Assembly (NCBI GenBank): GCA_937146645.1
Contig: CAKZRQ010000006.1
Span: 62,001 to 126,000, forward strand
Direction of reading: 5' to 3'
DNA from: an uncultured Cyclobacteriaceae bacterium
GTDB taxonomy: Bacteria > Bacteroidota > Bacteroidia > Cytophagales > Cyclobacteriaceae
DNA: 64,000 bases
Program-made: the position numbers and the translations under genes
Part shown: positions 18,313-28,800 of the stretch, piece by piece
Layout: each line of letters opens with the position of its first letter
Numbering within the stretch: the stretch's first letter is position 1
Notes under the pieces: model-generated
The model's database searches: none
Told to the model about the DNA's origin: nothing
Seen by the model: only the letters and a program-made list of their open reading frames with translations

Positions 18313-19184
18313 TATTTCGTCTTTTTTCTACCTGTGGCAAATACCCGATTTACATTAAATCCAAGCCTGAATTCCTCCCAAGGACTGTCTCCATTTCCTG
18401 CCGCCAGCTGATAAGGCTCATTGAGGGACTGTGAGGTGACAAAATACATTTGGAACACATGCCCCCCTGCCTCGATATCCCAGCCTATTCCAAGATTATT
18501 TGATAAATCAGAATTTAGATTGGGAATCCACTGCAGAGTTAATGAAGACCGATCTGTCACTTTGATTTTACCACTGAGACCCAAAGCAAGGTAGAATTCC
18601 TGATCTCCTTCTATTTGATAAATCTCCCTGGGATCCACGAAATAGGAAAACATGGGTGAAACCTGAATACTTACCTTTGAACTGAATCTCCGTGCGATCA
18701 TCAGCTGGCCCCAATAACTGGTCCGCTCTGCAAAGTTTGGCGGTGCCTCAGGCAGAAAGTCATAATTTGAGGAATTCACTCCACCTCCACCTGCGAAAGA
18801 CAATGAGATGGGCGTATTATCATTTTGAGTCTGCTGAAGGATATGATATCGCCCAAAGATGTGATAGTACTTATCCATACTCGCACGAGCTACTCCTGCT
18901 GAGAATCGATCAGAGAGGGCAAATTCAAAGCTAAATTGGATGTTGGCCCCGTTATCCAGGCCGAAAAGATTTTCTATTCCACCATCCAATGGACCAAAGG
19001 TATGCATAATGGCAAAGTGCATACTCTTTTTATCCAAAGGCTCTACAGTAAGAAGATTGATATGCCTTGGAGCATGAAATGTGAGTTCCACAGGCATATT
19101 TTCATTGACAAGCTTTCTTTCAAGCTGCGCAAATAATGGTATGGTTAATGAAAATAGGGCAAGAGTTAAGAGCGATTTTTTCAT
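18309..19184 (-). CDS. DUF5777 outer-membrane beta-barrel-like protein
   Basis: A 291-residue exported protein (signal MKKSLLTLALFSLTIPLFA). It alternates amphipathic strands with short turns and ends in a strand-like tail, and it carries family-typical segments (LTFHAPRHINLLTVEPL, HFAIMHTFGPLDGG, VARASMDKYYHIFGRY). I recognise this as DUF5777, a Bacteroidota family without known biochemical role. It overlaps the YceI gene by four bases (ATGA), and is the last gene of Rieske-YceI-DUF5777. The coupling suggests a shared task at the outer membrane, perhaps electron- or lipid-carrier related. Confidence 0.82.
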   Translation of the reverse strand: MKKSLLTLALFSLTIPLFAQLERKLVNENMPVELTFHAPRHINLLTVEPLDKKSMHFAIMHTFGPLDGGIENLFGLDNGANIQFSFEFALSDRFSAGVARASMDKYYHIFGRYHILQQTQNDNTPISLSFAGGGGVNSSNYDFLPEAPPNFAERTSYWGQLMIARRFSSKVSIQVSPMFSYFVDPREIYQIEGDQEFYLALGLSGKIKVTDRSSLTLQWIPNLNSDLSNNLGIGWDIEAGGHVFQMYFVTSQSLNEPYQLAAGNGDSPWEEFRLGFNVNRVFATGRKKTKY

Positions 19185-19720
19185 TTAGTTTCTTTCAGGT
19201 TAGCGGATAAGGTGACTTTTTGATTCTCCGCCAGCTCATAAAAAACCAGCTTAGGCAAAGGAATCTCATAGTCACTCAAGAGAATTTCGAAAGTGGCATC
19301 CAACTGCACCTCATCCTTGGCAACACGAGTCAGAAACCCGGAAACCTCAATCTCTCTTTCCACTCCATGAATTTTAAACTTGCCGATAGCATTCACTGGA
19401 ATCTCTTGGTTCATTTCCAGTTCCGGAATTTCCTGGAGCTTTCCTGTGAATTCAGCAAAAGGAAACTCTTCGGTTTCCAAATAATTTTCCCGCATATGCC
19501 GATCTCTCAGGCCTATACCGGTTTTAAGTGTATTCAGATCTAAATAAAAGTCTAAGAGGTTTTGATCTAAATCGACCAAACCTGCCAAATAATCTGACTC
19601 TCCCTCAAAACTACTCAATGGTGCGTCAGACAAGAAAACAGCTCGACCTTCTTCAGTCATGTACTTCTGACCATAAGCCGTTCCACAGAAAAGGAACAGC
19701 ACAAGAAAGAGGTAACGCAT
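19181..19720 (-). CDS. YceI-family periplasmic protein
   Basis: From the ATG at 19720, 179 residues; a GTG directly upstream is less likely because the ATG gives a TGATG junction with the Rieske stop. A signal peptide ends near GTAYGQ. The lipocalin-like YceI fold is indicated by SFEGESDYLAGLVDLDQN, TGIGLRDRHMRENYLETEEFPFAEF and a terminal KVTLSANLKET. YceI proteins bind polyprenoid chains such as isoprenoid quinones in characterised cases. With a Rieske protein upstream and a barrel protein downstream, a redox or lipid-shuttle module is plausible (inference). Confidence 0.9.
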   Translation of the reverse strand: MRYLFLVLFLFCGTAYGQKYMTEEGRAVFLSDAPLSSFEGESDYLAGLVDLDQNLLDFYLDLNTLKTGIGLRDRHMRENYLETEEFPFAEFTGKLQEIPELEMNQEIPVNAIGKFKIHGVEREIEVSGFLTRVAKDEVQLDATFEILLSDYEIPLPKLVFYELAENQKVTLSANLKETK

Positions 19721-20211
19721 CACTTGGAAATAGTGAGAATATCTCCTGATACTGAGGTGGAGAATGGCGTCAATGGCTGATTTGCTGGACCCTGAAGGAC
19801 ATTACCAGCAGTGTCAAACTTTGAATTGTGACAAGCACAGGTAAATTCCTCACTGCTATAGGTCCAATTTCTATCACAAGCTGAATGCGTACAAACCGAT
19901 GTTAAGGCGATAAATCCTCCACCTACATTTGCAACCAATGTTTGAGCCTCTACGATCAAAAGCCAGGCACCATTCCCATTAAGACCACTCTGGATTCCCA
20001 AATCTATTCTCACAGTATTCCCGGCAACGGTAATACCGTTTCCAGCTCCCCCACCTGGAGGCGGTGCTGGCGCATCTGGCTCGCTCTCAGAACAAGAAGT
20101 AAAAAATGAGGCGCCAAACATGGCTAATACGGCACTAGCTCCTGCTTTTTCTATAAATTTCCGACGAGAGTCAGTTAATTGACCAGATTTGTTTTTAGTT
20201 GTAGTAGGCAT
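19720..20211 (-). CDS. Rieske [2Fe-2S] protein, exported
   Basis: A 163-residue protein. The N-terminus has a Tat-like SRRKFIEKAG followed by a hydrophobic stretch and C40 (FFTSC), so it is probably Tat-exported and lipid-anchored. A Gly/Pro-rich linker precedes the Rieske domain with both ligand boxes: C107-T-H109 (SVCTHSAC) and C125-A-C-H128 (TCACHNSKFD), and C112/C127 could form the supporting disulfide. It is too small for a dioxygenase alpha subunit and has no cytochrome b partner nearby. It starts the operon with YceI and DUF5777. Confidence 0.93.
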   Translation of the reverse strand: MPTTTKNKSGQLTDSRRKFIEKAGASAVLAMFGASFFTSCSESEPDAPAPPPGGGAGNGITVAGNTVRIDLGIQSGLNGNGAWLLIVEAQTLVANVGGGFIALTSVCTHSACDRNWTYSSEEFTCACHNSKFDTAGNVLQGPANQPLTPFSTSVSGDILTISK

Positions 20212-20271
20212 AGTTCAATTCGTTTATGATTTAAAATCGAAAACTATGCGCGAATGTTTGCCGCCTGGACG

Positions 20272-20835
20272 CTAAAAATGCCTTCTTTTTAAAATCTCGT
20301 TCAAAACGATGGCCTCCCTTATACTTTTCTTATTCTTGAGGCGACTGGCATAAACATTCCTTTTCTTCTTCTTGGTCTGATAATGAATATCCTTTTGACT
20401 TGGAATTGAAGCTGCCAATCTTGCGATTCTAGCCTCTTCTTTCCTCATCCGTTCAAAAGGATCAATATTTAGATCAACCTCATCATCATCGGGCAAAGGG
20501 TCGTATTTAGGCTTAGGTATTCGATACGGTTCGAATCGCTTCTCCTCGACGAGCTCAGGCTTTCTTACCTCTTTAAATGGTTTCATCTGAGTCCTCTCAG
20601 ATTCACTTTCCCGCTGAGGTTGAGGAGTTTCTTCTTCCTCCTTTTTTTGCTGTGGTTTTTGACCTTCACGAATTTCTCGGAGTAAATCTTCAAAAGTGAT
20701 GTCTCTAGAGTCTTCTTCTGAAGGAGGAGTTTGTACATCCCCGGGATTAGGAACATTTTTTTTCTTCTTCTTGCTAGCAGTGTAGATGAAGTAGATGATG
20801 ACTGCTATGATGTATATAATATTTCCCCAATCCAT
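20272..20835 (-). CDS. uncharacterised membrane-anchored charged protein
   Basis: 187 residues. One N-terminal TM helix (IIYIIAVIIYFIYTA) is followed directly by KKKKK, so the rest is cytosolic. That remainder is extremely charged and low in complexity (EEEETPQPQRESESER, DDDEVDLNIDP), probably disordered, and ends in a basic RLKNKKSIREAIVLNEILKRR segment. The C-terminal VLNEIL(K)R pattern is seen in many short Bacteroidota proteins, but no function is known to me. Confidence 0.7.
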   Translation of the reverse strand: MDWGNIIYIIAVIIYFIYTASKKKKKNVPNPGDVQTPPSEEDSRDITFEDLLREIREGQKPQQKKEEEETPQPQRESESERTQMKPFKEVRKPELVEEKRFEPYRIPKPKYDPLPDDDEVDLNIDPFERMRKEEARIARLAASIPSQKDIHYQTKKKKRNVYASRLKNKKSIREAIVLNEILKRRHF

Positions 20836-20895
20836 TGGTCTGCTTTGCTTCAGCTGAGCATAAGGTAGGTCTTAGATTTTGTAATGCCGAGAAGC

Positions 20896-22188
20896 TTAAT
20901 ATAAAATTTCAAAATTCAACATAAATGTGGTACCGTTGGCACCTACAGGTACAGGGTATGATTGATATCCCACTGCTGAAAAGTTTGAAAAGACCAACTC
21001 AGGATTTATACGGAACACTTTATTGCCAAAGGGAAAAATATTTGTGCCTGCCACATATTCCGTTGGATTACCATATTCACCCATGATTCTGGAAGCAATA
21101 AAATATCCTTGAAGAGTATTTTTAACCAGCATCATAGATGATCGAATGGTAAACCCTGTATCAAAAAGCTCATCCACAGGAATCGCTCCTGTACCTTCTA
21201 TCTTAGAAACCCATCTGGTGTAGTATTCTGCATCTAAAGAAAAACCCTTGTATTTAATTCCTCCATTAACCGCAAGCATTTCATATTTCGCATCCGTAAT
21301 TTGAATATCCTCTCCGAAAGCCATTCTTGAAAAAATCGGAGTACCATCAGAAATCCTAATTTGCGAGTTTTCAGGAGCATTCTGTCCTGGTTGAGACTGA
21401 TCCGTTTCATTTGATCTGGTAAAATTCATCCCAATCATTCCACCCGGTTTTTCGGTTTTGAAAAAGTCTCCAAAAGGAGCTACGCGACCATAATTTTCAG
21501 ATGTCCACCAAATAGAAGTAGACCATGTATCGAGTCCCGGATCCAGTTGTCCAGCATCTATGCCTAGCTGGGACATATTGTTCCCCAACATAGTCTTGTA
21601 GTACAGGTTTTTGGTGATTTCACCCTGTGCCCAAACACCTGTGGTAAAAGAGCCTCTGAAATACTCCTCCGCCATAGGTCGTGCATCTTGCCTCAACCAA
21701 CCTGGAAACTGTCCCAGCAAAGCTCTGGTGGTGGGTAATCCACCTATCCCAATTCCTACATCAAGAAATTTAGATATTTCATATTGAATATTTCCGGCTA
21801 CCACCACCTGGGCGCCCAAACCCTGCGAAACATTTGATGTCCACACATAAAGTAGATATCTAAATCTAGGGTTGGTAAACCAACCTTTAAAGTAGAGCAT
21901 TACCTTCTGAAATTGTAGATCATTCCTTCTATCAATAAACTTCTCTCTTCCCAAATGGTCCGTATAGGAAGTATCCAGACCCATTTGGTTCAAGTATCGT
22001 GAACTCGCAAAAAAGGAGAAGGTCATGGCCCCTCTTTCTCCGTCGAACAGCTTAAAACCTGAACCTGGAATATGCCCATCGATTTCTCTTTTTGGTTTTC
22101 CTTCCTCATAGGGATCACTGGGTATTTGGGCCTTCGCACTAAAGTGGAGGAAACACAGTACACAAAAAATAATCGTAATTTTTCTCAT
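20896..22188 (-). CDS. outer-membrane porin (phosphate-selective porin O/P-like)
   Basis: A 430-residue exported protein (signal ends at AKAQ). Many alternating aromatic beta strands and the C-terminal FMLNFEILY, ending in an aromatic residue, mark an outer-membrane barrel. The segments LQFQKVMLYFKGWFTNPRF and MLGNNMSQLGIDAGQLD suggest the OprP/OprO-type porin superfamily. It is the second gene of an operon, 11 bases after the exported amidohydrolase, so it may admit that enzyme's substrate. Confidence 0.75.
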   Translation of the reverse strand: MRKITIIFCVLCFLHFSAKAQIPSDPYEEGKPKREIDGHIPGSGFKLFDGERGAMTFSFFASSRYLNQMGLDTSYTDHLGREKFIDRRNDLQFQKVMLYFKGWFTNPRFRYLLYVWTSNVSQGLGAQVVVAGNIQYEISKFLDVGIGIGGLPTTRALLGQFPGWLRQDARPMAEEYFRGSFTTGVWAQGEITKNLYYKTMLGNNMSQLGIDAGQLDPGLDTWSTSIWWTSENYGRVAPFGDFFKTEKPGGMIGMNFTRSNETDQSQPGQNAPENSQIRISDGTPIFSRMAFGEDIQITDAKYEMLAVNGGIKYKGFSLDAEYYTRWVSKIEGTGAIPVDELFDTGFTIRSSMMLVKNTLQGYFIASRIMGEYGNPTEYVAGTNIFPFGNKVFRINPELVFSNFSAVGYQSYPVPVGANGTTFMLNFEILY

Positions 22189-22199
22189 CTAACTAAAAA

Positions 22200-23285
22200 T
22201 TAATATCCTTGACTTTTCTCCCAGGCACGAACTTTTTCATTCGCTCGATCAAAAAGCCTCTCGTAGTTTCCTTTGGTTACCATATGTCTGGTTTCGGGAG
22301 TAAGCTTTTCCCAAAGTGGCTCATACATATTAAAAACCTTCATATATCCTTCTTGCGAGGATGGTGCGACTTCATCGGTCCCAAATAAAAATCTGTCTGG
22401 AAATTCATTGAGCAGGCTTGCAGTCTCCAAAATGGACTCTTCATTCCTTACCACATATTTAGCCACTTCATCCCAGGAAATATCAAAATAGAGATTTGGG
22501 TAATCACCACTTTCAACTGCTCGTCTTATCATTTCAATATGAAATGCACTGGGAACTCTGTTCACAGAAGAAATCCTACTCACATTAGGGTGAACAACCC
22601 TACCCAAGCCAGTATGCGCCCAGATGATGGTAGTTTCGGGATGTCTGGAAATTAATTCTTTCATCTGAATCATGAACACGGGGTCTTGATCCGGTTTCTG
22701 GAATGGGATATCGATGTCACTATGAAGGATAACTAATAAGCCTGTTTCCGCACAAAAATCTAAGATCCTATCCAAAGCAGGGTTAATCAAACTAGCTACC
22801 TCTCCTGCCACTTTAGAAGAGACAAACTCTTTATGAATGGTAAACTCACCTATTCCAGAAAATACTCCTGGAAATGTCTTTAGAACTCTCTCTATATGAT
22901 CAGCAGCGTACATATCTGCCGGATTAAATCCTGTAATCATTGGATCAAATCTCTCCCTATCTTCCTCATCCAGCGATAAGTACTGCATGGCAATGAAGGC
23001 ATCCGTAAATGAATAATAGTAAAGAGGAGCATCAGACTGGAGGTAATAGGTAGGAGCATAATCTGCGGAATTGGCATAGGACCAAGTCTGTTGAAGTGGT
23101 ATCCCAAATAGTGCCACCCGATGCACTTTATCGCCCATTATGTCATGCAAGAAAGTCTCAATCTTAGTACCCTCCTGAATGTAATTAGTCAAGTGAAAAT
23201 GAGAATCATTAAATAATTCCTGCCCCGCTACCCCTCTGCCAAAAAGAAAACAAAACCATAACAGTAAAAATCTCAATCCCTTCAT
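22200..23285 (-). CDS. exported amidohydrolase_2-type TIM-barrel hydrolase
   Basis: A 361-residue protein with a signal peptide (ends GRGVAGQ). It matches the amidohydrolase_2 (PF04909) type: a first metal motif DSHFHL after the mature N-terminus, LVILHSDIDIP, TTIIWAHTGLGR and LFGTDEVAPS, which supply the His/Asp ligands. Family members include decarboxylases and lactonases of the ACMSD type; the export and substrate here are unknown. It is expressed with a porin downstream, and divergent from a DcaP-like porin/glutaminase operon across only 71 bases. Confidence 0.85.
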   Translation of the reverse strand: MKGLRFLLLWFCFLFGRGVAGQELFNDSHFHLTNYIQEGTKIETFLHDIMGDKVHRVALFGIPLQQTWSYANSADYAPTYYLQSDAPLYYYSFTDAFIAMQYLSLDEEDRERFDPMITGFNPADMYAADHIERVLKTFPGVFSGIGEFTIHKEFVSSKVAGEVASLINPALDRILDFCAETGLLVILHSDIDIPFQKPDQDPVFMIQMKELISRHPETTIIWAHTGLGRVVHPNVSRISSVNRVPSAFHIEMIRRAVESGDYPNLYFDISWDEVAKYVVRNEESILETASLLNEFPDRFLFGTDEVAPSSQEGYMKVFNMYEPLWEKLTPETRHMVTKGNYERLFDRANEKVRAWEKSQGY

Positions 23286-23356
23286 ATCTCGAACTAATTT
23301 TTTGATAATTTAAAGGATATATATAATTTAAATCAACTCTATAACCAATTTTTATA

Positions 23357-24592
23357 ATGTTTCAACTTTTTAATCAACACTTTCCAACACTCTCACGGCT
23401 TGTTTTTGGACTATTCCTGATAGGTGTCTACAGCATATCTGCATCGGCTCAAGAGGAAGAAGAGAAAAAAAAGGTTTTCGAAATCTATGGTCATGTCATG
23501 ACTGATGTAGGATATAATTTTGGTGTGGTTGCTCCAAATTGGTTTGACGTGATGCGGCCATCTAAACTTCCATCATTTGAAGGAGAGTACGGTACAGAGG
23601 GAAATGTTTACTTCAGCGTACGACAAACCCGATTTGGAGCTAAGAGCTGGATTGATACTCCGCTTGGAGAACTCCATACCTTTTTTGAATGGGAATTATT
23701 CGGTGTTGGTGCCGATGAAGGTCAAACCACCATAAGGCTTCGACACGCCTATGCCGAGATAGGTAAATTTGGAGCGGGGCAATACTGGAGTCCGTTTATG
23801 GATATTGGTGTATTTCCAAATACCCTTGAATATTGGGGCCCTAGCGGAATGGTTTTCTTCAGAAATATTCAGGTTCGCTACATGCCTATTCAAGGGCAGT
23901 CAAGATTAACTTTTGCATTAGAAAGACCAGGTGGAAGCAATGACGAAGGAATTTACGCAGACCGTGTTGAGCTTGATGATGTGGAGGCCAGGTTTCCTTT
24001 ACCTGATTTCTCCTTTGAATATCATCATGGAAGAGACTGGGGATATGTAGAAATTGCCGGTATGGTGAGGCGAATCGAATGGGAAGATGCGGGTGATCAA
24101 CCTTTCGACCTTAGTGGCTCTGCAACAGGTTGGGGATTGAATCTGAGTACCAATCTCAACCTTGGCAAGTCAAGTATTTTCAGGGGGCAGTTCGTTTTTG
24201 GAGAAGGCATCCAAAACTACATGAATGATGCTCCAGCCGACATTGGAATCAGAAATCGATTTGAAAATGTAAATTCCCCGATTGAAGGAGTTCCATTACC
24301 AGTAATCGGAATAGTTGCATTTCTCGATCATAATTGGTCAGATGAATATTCAACGTCGATAGGGTATTCAACTTTGCGAGTAGATCACACAGATGGACAA
24401 ACACCAGATTCTTTTGATAATGGGGAATACTTTATTGCGAACTTCCTTTGGGCTCCCGCAGAACAAATTCTAACGGGAGTAGAACTTCAGCATATTAGAA
24501 GACAAAACTGGCAAGACGGTTTCTCCTCTAACGCCACCAAAATTCAATTTTCTTTTAAATATTATTTCAGTCAGAATTTTTATAAAAAATGA
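23357..24592 (+). CDS. DcaP-like outer-membrane porin
   Basis: A 411-residue barrel protein. The signal peptide is long (cut near SASAQ, residue 31), followed by a very acidic-basic linker (EEEEKKK) that could form the short N-terminal coiled coil of DcaP trimers. KVFEIYGHVMTDVGYNF, SVRQTRFGAKSW, FFEWELFG, TIRLRHAYAEIG and a C-terminal FSFKYYFSQNFYKK fit the DcaP family, which in Acinetobacter transports dicarboxylates. Its stop overlaps the glutaminase ATG (ATGA), so uptake of a Gln/Glu-type compound is an inference from context. Confidence 0.85.
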   Translation: MFQLFNQHFPTLSRLVFGLFLIGVYSISASAQEEEEKKKVFEIYGHVMTDVGYNFGVVAPNWFDVMRPSKLPSFEGEYGTEGNVYFSVRQTRFGAKSWIDTPLGELHTFFEWELFGVGADEGQTTIRLRHAYAEIGKFGAGQYWSPFMDIGVFPNTLEYWGPSGMVFFRNIQVRYMPIQGQSRLTFALERPGGSNDEGIYADRVELDDVEARFPLPDFSFEYHHGRDWGYVEIAGMVRRIEWEDAGDQPFDLSGSATGWGLNLSTNLNLGKSSIFRGQFVFGEGIQNYMNDAPADIGIRNRFENVNSPIEGVPLPVIGIVAFLDHNWSDEYSTSIGYSTLRVDHTDGQTPDSFDNGEYFIANFLWAPAEQILTGVELQHIRRQNWQDGFSSNATKIQFSFKYYFSQNFYKK

Positions 24593-25641
24593 TTTTACGT
24601 ATGAAAAAGTTATTTAATCGCAGCTCATTTTTGGCCATGCTTTTTGCTTTGGGCATTGCCCTCCATTCCATGGCACAGCAAACCATGACCGTGATGGAAG
24701 TGGATACTCGTCCCTACCAACAAGTAATCGATGAGGTGTATGAAAAAATTAAAGATATGTCTGGTGGTAAAAATGCAGATTACATTCCAGAGTTGGCCTT
24801 AGTGGACTCTACTCTTTTTGGAATAGCATTAATCACAGTAAATGGTGATGTATACACTGCGGGCGATTTTGAAGACCGCGTTTCTATTCAATCCATTTCG
24901 AAGGTTTTTACCCTGGCTAAAGTGATTGAAGAGCAGGGAGCTAGATCAATTATGGATAAAATTGGTGTGGATGCTACTGGACTTAAGTTTAATTCAATCA
25001 TCGCCATCGAACTTCGACAAGGTGAAGAAATCAACCCATTAGTTAATCCTGGTGCTATTGCTGCTACCTCATTAATCGCTGGGAATACCTACGATGAAAA
25101 GTGGAATAATATTACTACTACTTTCAACAAATTTGCCGGAACTGAGCTACTGGTTAATGAACCAGTTTATAAAAGTGAAGCCGCAACCAATCAAAGAAAT
25201 CAAGCCATCGCTTATCTCCTAAATGCTTACGAAAGGATGTATTATGACCCTGCTGAGGCCACTGACATTTATACTAAGCAATGTGCACTTAATGTGAATT
25301 CTATGGAGCTTGCTACCATGGCATCTACTTTGGCCAATGGAGGAATTAATCCAGTTACGAAGGAAAAAGTAGTGAGTCCTGAAACCGTTGCCTTCACTCT
25401 CTCGGTAATGGCAACCGCTGGTCTTTACGATAATTCTGGACAATGGCTTTATGCCACGGGTCTTCCTGGAAAGTCAGGTGTGGGTGGTGGAATAATCGCA
25501 GTGGATCCAGGTAAATTCGGTATAGCTGTGATCGGACCAAAGCTTGATGAAGCTGGCAATTCAGTAAAAGCCCAATATGCTATTTATGAAATTGTGAAAG
25601 CTTTGGACGGAAACCCGTATTTAATCACCCCTGTGAAATAA
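24589..25641 (+). CDS. glsA: periplasmic glutaminase (GlsA family)
   Basis: A 350-residue serine-dependent beta-lactamase-fold glutaminase: L-glutamine to glutamate plus ammonia. Catalytic S102-x-x-K105 is in SIQSISKVF; NPLVNPGAIA, NSMELATMASTLANGG and GLPGKSGVGGGI are family hallmarks. Unlike the usual cytosolic enzyme, it has an N-terminal signal peptide (LAMLFALGIALHSMAQ), so it should be periplasmic. The ATG at 24589 overlaps the porin stop; a second ATG (24601, MKKLFN) gives a cleaner signal peptide and may be used instead. Confidence 0.95.
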   Translation: MILRMKKLFNRSSFLAMLFALGIALHSMAQQTMTVMEVDTRPYQQVIDEVYEKIKDMSGGKNADYIPELALVDSTLFGIALITVNGDVYTAGDFEDRVSIQSISKVFTLAKVIEEQGARSIMDKIGVDATGLKFNSIIAIELRQGEEINPLVNPGAIAATSLIAGNTYDEKWNNITTTFNKFAGTELLVNEPVYKSEAATNQRNQAIAYLLNAYERMYYDPAEATDIYTKQCALNVNSMELATMASTLANGGINPVTKEKVVSPETVAFTLSVMATAGLYDNSGQWLYATGLPGKSGVGGGIIAVDPGKFGIAVIGPKLDEAGNSVKAQYAIYEIVKALDGNPYLITPVK

Positions 25642-25662
25642 AAATCGAGTAAGTCTTTATCA

Positions 25663-25700
25663 AAACCCTGATTTCAAAGCACTTGAGATCAGGGTTTTTT
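25663..25700 (+). terminator. terminator after glutaminase
   Basis: AAACCCTGAT (25663-25672) pairs with ATCAGGGTTT (25688-25697) over a 15-base loop, followed by a T-run. Confidence 0.85.
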
Positions 25701-25760
25701 CGTTTTTGATTCATCTGAAAATTAGTCAGAAAAAAAGCAGTTTTAAACCCCCTTCTATCC

Positions 25761-25790
25761 TTGTCAAATCTCCCAATTCGGGTTAATTTG
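25761..25790 (+). promoter_or_regulatory. candidate Bacteroidota promoter of smc
   Basis: TTG (25761-25763), a 19-base spacer and TTAATTTG (25783-25790) match the Bacteroidota -33 TTG / -7 TAnnTTTG pattern with one mismatch. It ends 28 bases before the smc ATG. Confidence 0.45.
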
Positions 25791-25818
25791 TTTGATTGTT
25801 TGTACGCTAATCTGAAGG

Positions 25819-28800
25819 ATGTTATTAAGTAAGCTTGAGATAAAAGGTTTTAAGAGTTTTGGTGACAAAATGGTGATCAATTTCGATAAAGGAATCACCG
25901 GAGTAGTAGGACCAAATGGCTGCGGAAAGTCAAATGTAGTAGATGCAATTCGATGGGTTTTGGGAGAGCAAAAGTCCAGAATGCTCCGATCAGATAAAAT
26001 GGAAAATGTCATTTTCAATGGCACCAAAAACCGTAAAGCGTCCAACCTAGCCGAAGTCTCGCTTACCTTCGAAAACACCAAAAACCTACTTCCTACGGAA
26101 TATTCGCATGTGACCATCACACGTCGATATTATCGAAGCGGAGAAAGCGAATATCAAATCAATGGAGTTACCTGCCGACTGAAGGACATCACGAACCTGT
26201 TCATGGACACAGGCATCAATTCGAATAGCTATGCGATTATCGAATTGAAAATGATTGATGAGCTTCTAAATGATAAGAATAATTCCAGAAGAGACTTATT
26301 CGAAGAAGCAGCAGGTATTTCTAAATTTAAGAATCGTAAAAAAGAAACCCTTCGAAAACTGGGAGATACAGACGCTGACCTGGACCGGGTTGAGGATTTG
26401 CTTTATGAAATAGAGAAGAATCTTAAAAGTCTTGAAAAGCAAGCCAGGCAAGCATCTCGTTATTACGAAATCAAGGAAGAATATCGGACAGCCAGCATCA
26501 ACTTTGCAAAGAAGAGCATTGAGAAATACACCGGAACACTACAATCTTCCAAAAAGAAGATCGAAGAAGAAAACGATCGAAAGCTTTCCATTCAAAGTCA
26601 AGTTGCGGATCAAGAGGCCAAACTGTCTGAGCTCAAGACAAACCTGATCAATAAAGAAAAACTTTTGGCTTCACGCCAAAGATCACTCAATGATCATGTG
26701 AACAAGATTCGTCAATTCGAGTCCGAGAAGAAGATCAAAAATGAGCGACTTCGATTTTTAGAGGATAGGTCGCAGCAGCTTCGTGAGCAAATCGATTCTG
26801 ATCGCAAATCCAACGATCGGGCAGGCTTTTCGGTGAGATCACTTAGACAGGAAAAGGAAAGCGCAGAAAAGCTTTTCAAAGAAAAAGAAGCCATTGTAAC
26901 CGAACTCAAGGCTGCTTATGACAATCAAAAGCAGATCCATGAAGAAAAGGTAGAAAGCCAAAGAACGAGGAATCAAAGCTATACCGAGCAAAAGGAGAAA
27001 CTTTACCAGCTGAATAAGGAGCTTGAGATTAAGGAAATTCAGCTTTCTACCCTAAAGCAGGAATTAGAACGAACCTCCTCAGATGATAGCGATCAGGAAG
27101 CGAGTCTGGTGGACTTTGAAGCAAAGCTGATCGAGCTAAAATCTGAATTGGATAAAAATCAAAGCGAATACTCAAAGCTGAAAAGCAAGCAAGAAGACCA
27201 GGATGCAAAGATCGAGGAGACAAATAAGGTGATTGACCTGATCAAAGACGAGCTTACCCAGACTTCAAGAAAGCTCGACTCTAAGCAAAACGAATACAAC
27301 CTGACAAAATCTTTGGTTGAAAATCTGGAAGGATTCCCTGAGGCCATCAAGTTTCTCAAGAAGAATTCCTCATGGGGTAAAGATATTCCTCTTCTTTCTG
27401 ACCTTTTGACCACCGATGAGGCGCATCGGGTGACTATCGAAAATTATCTGGAAAACTACATGAATTACTATGTGGTGGATACTCAGGAGCAGGCGATAGC
27501 AGCGATTCAGCTTTTGGCCGACTCCGCCAAAGGAAAGGCTAACTTCTTCATTCTGGATCAATTTGATCGCTTTGCCCCTACCCAAAATAAGCTGTTCTCA
27601 AATGCAACCGCTGCGACAGAAATCATTGAGTTTGATGAAAAATATAGCAGGCTGATCAATTTCATTTTGGACAATGTCTACATCGTCAATGGGGATCACA
27701 AAGACTTCCCAGACGATCCGGAAGCAATATTCATTTCTGAAAACGGAAAGTTCACCAAAAGAAAATTCAGTGTGACTGGTGGGTCTGTTGGCCTTTTTGA
27801 AGGAAAGAGAATAGGTCGGGCTAAGAATTTGGAGAAGCTTGATAAAACCATCAAAGATCTGAATAAAAAGGTCAGCTCCATTCGCAACAATCTGGACAAG
27901 AAGCTATCCGAATTAATCAAACTCAAAGAGGTTAATTTCAAATCCACTCTGGAAGAACAGCAGGAAGCGATCAATGAGTTGAATCAAAACTATGTGTCCA
28001 TCAAGACCAAAAAAGAGCAGCTGGCTGAACTTCTAAGCAGTAACGCGAATAAGCGGGAGGATATCATTGAAAGAATCGCTGAATTAGAAAAGAGTCTTAA
28101 GGAAATCACACCCCTGCTCACGACTGAAAAGGAAGTATTTGATCAGCAAGAGGCAGAGCTTGAGGGATTGAATCTTTCCCTTGAAGAGGAAAGCGAAAGA
28201 CTCAGCGAAAAATCTCAGGCATACAATCAGGAGAATATTCTTTACCATCAACAGCTAAACCGGGTCAACAGCCTGGATCAGGAAATAGAGTTTAAGGAAT
28301 CTGCTTATGAAAACTCGAAATCCAGAATAGCTAAATCTCAAACCGAGCTCTCTTCATTGGATGATGAAATCAAGGGTCTGCTTGACAACAACGAGATCAA
28401 GGATGATGAATTGGTTGAGCTTTATTCTGAAAAAGAAGCAATCGAGGGAGGAGTTCAGGAAGCGGAAAAAGACTACTATGCTTCCAGAGGTGAAATTGAT
28501 GATACCGATACAGGAATTCGAAACCTACAGAAGTCCAAAGAATCTCATGATGAGCTCATTCATTCTTTGGAGAATCAAATCAATGAGATCAAGCTCAAGA
28601 TGACCTCAATGAAGGAAAGATTGAGTGTAGAGTTTGAATTGGATCTAGATGAACTAGTTCAGGAAAATCCCGATGTGGACCCAGAATTCTCCAAATTCTC
28701 CGAGGAAGACCTTCGTAATCTGATTCAAAAGAAAAAGGATAAGCTGGATAAAATGGGGCCCATCAACCCAATGGCCATGGAGGCTTATGATGAAATCAAA

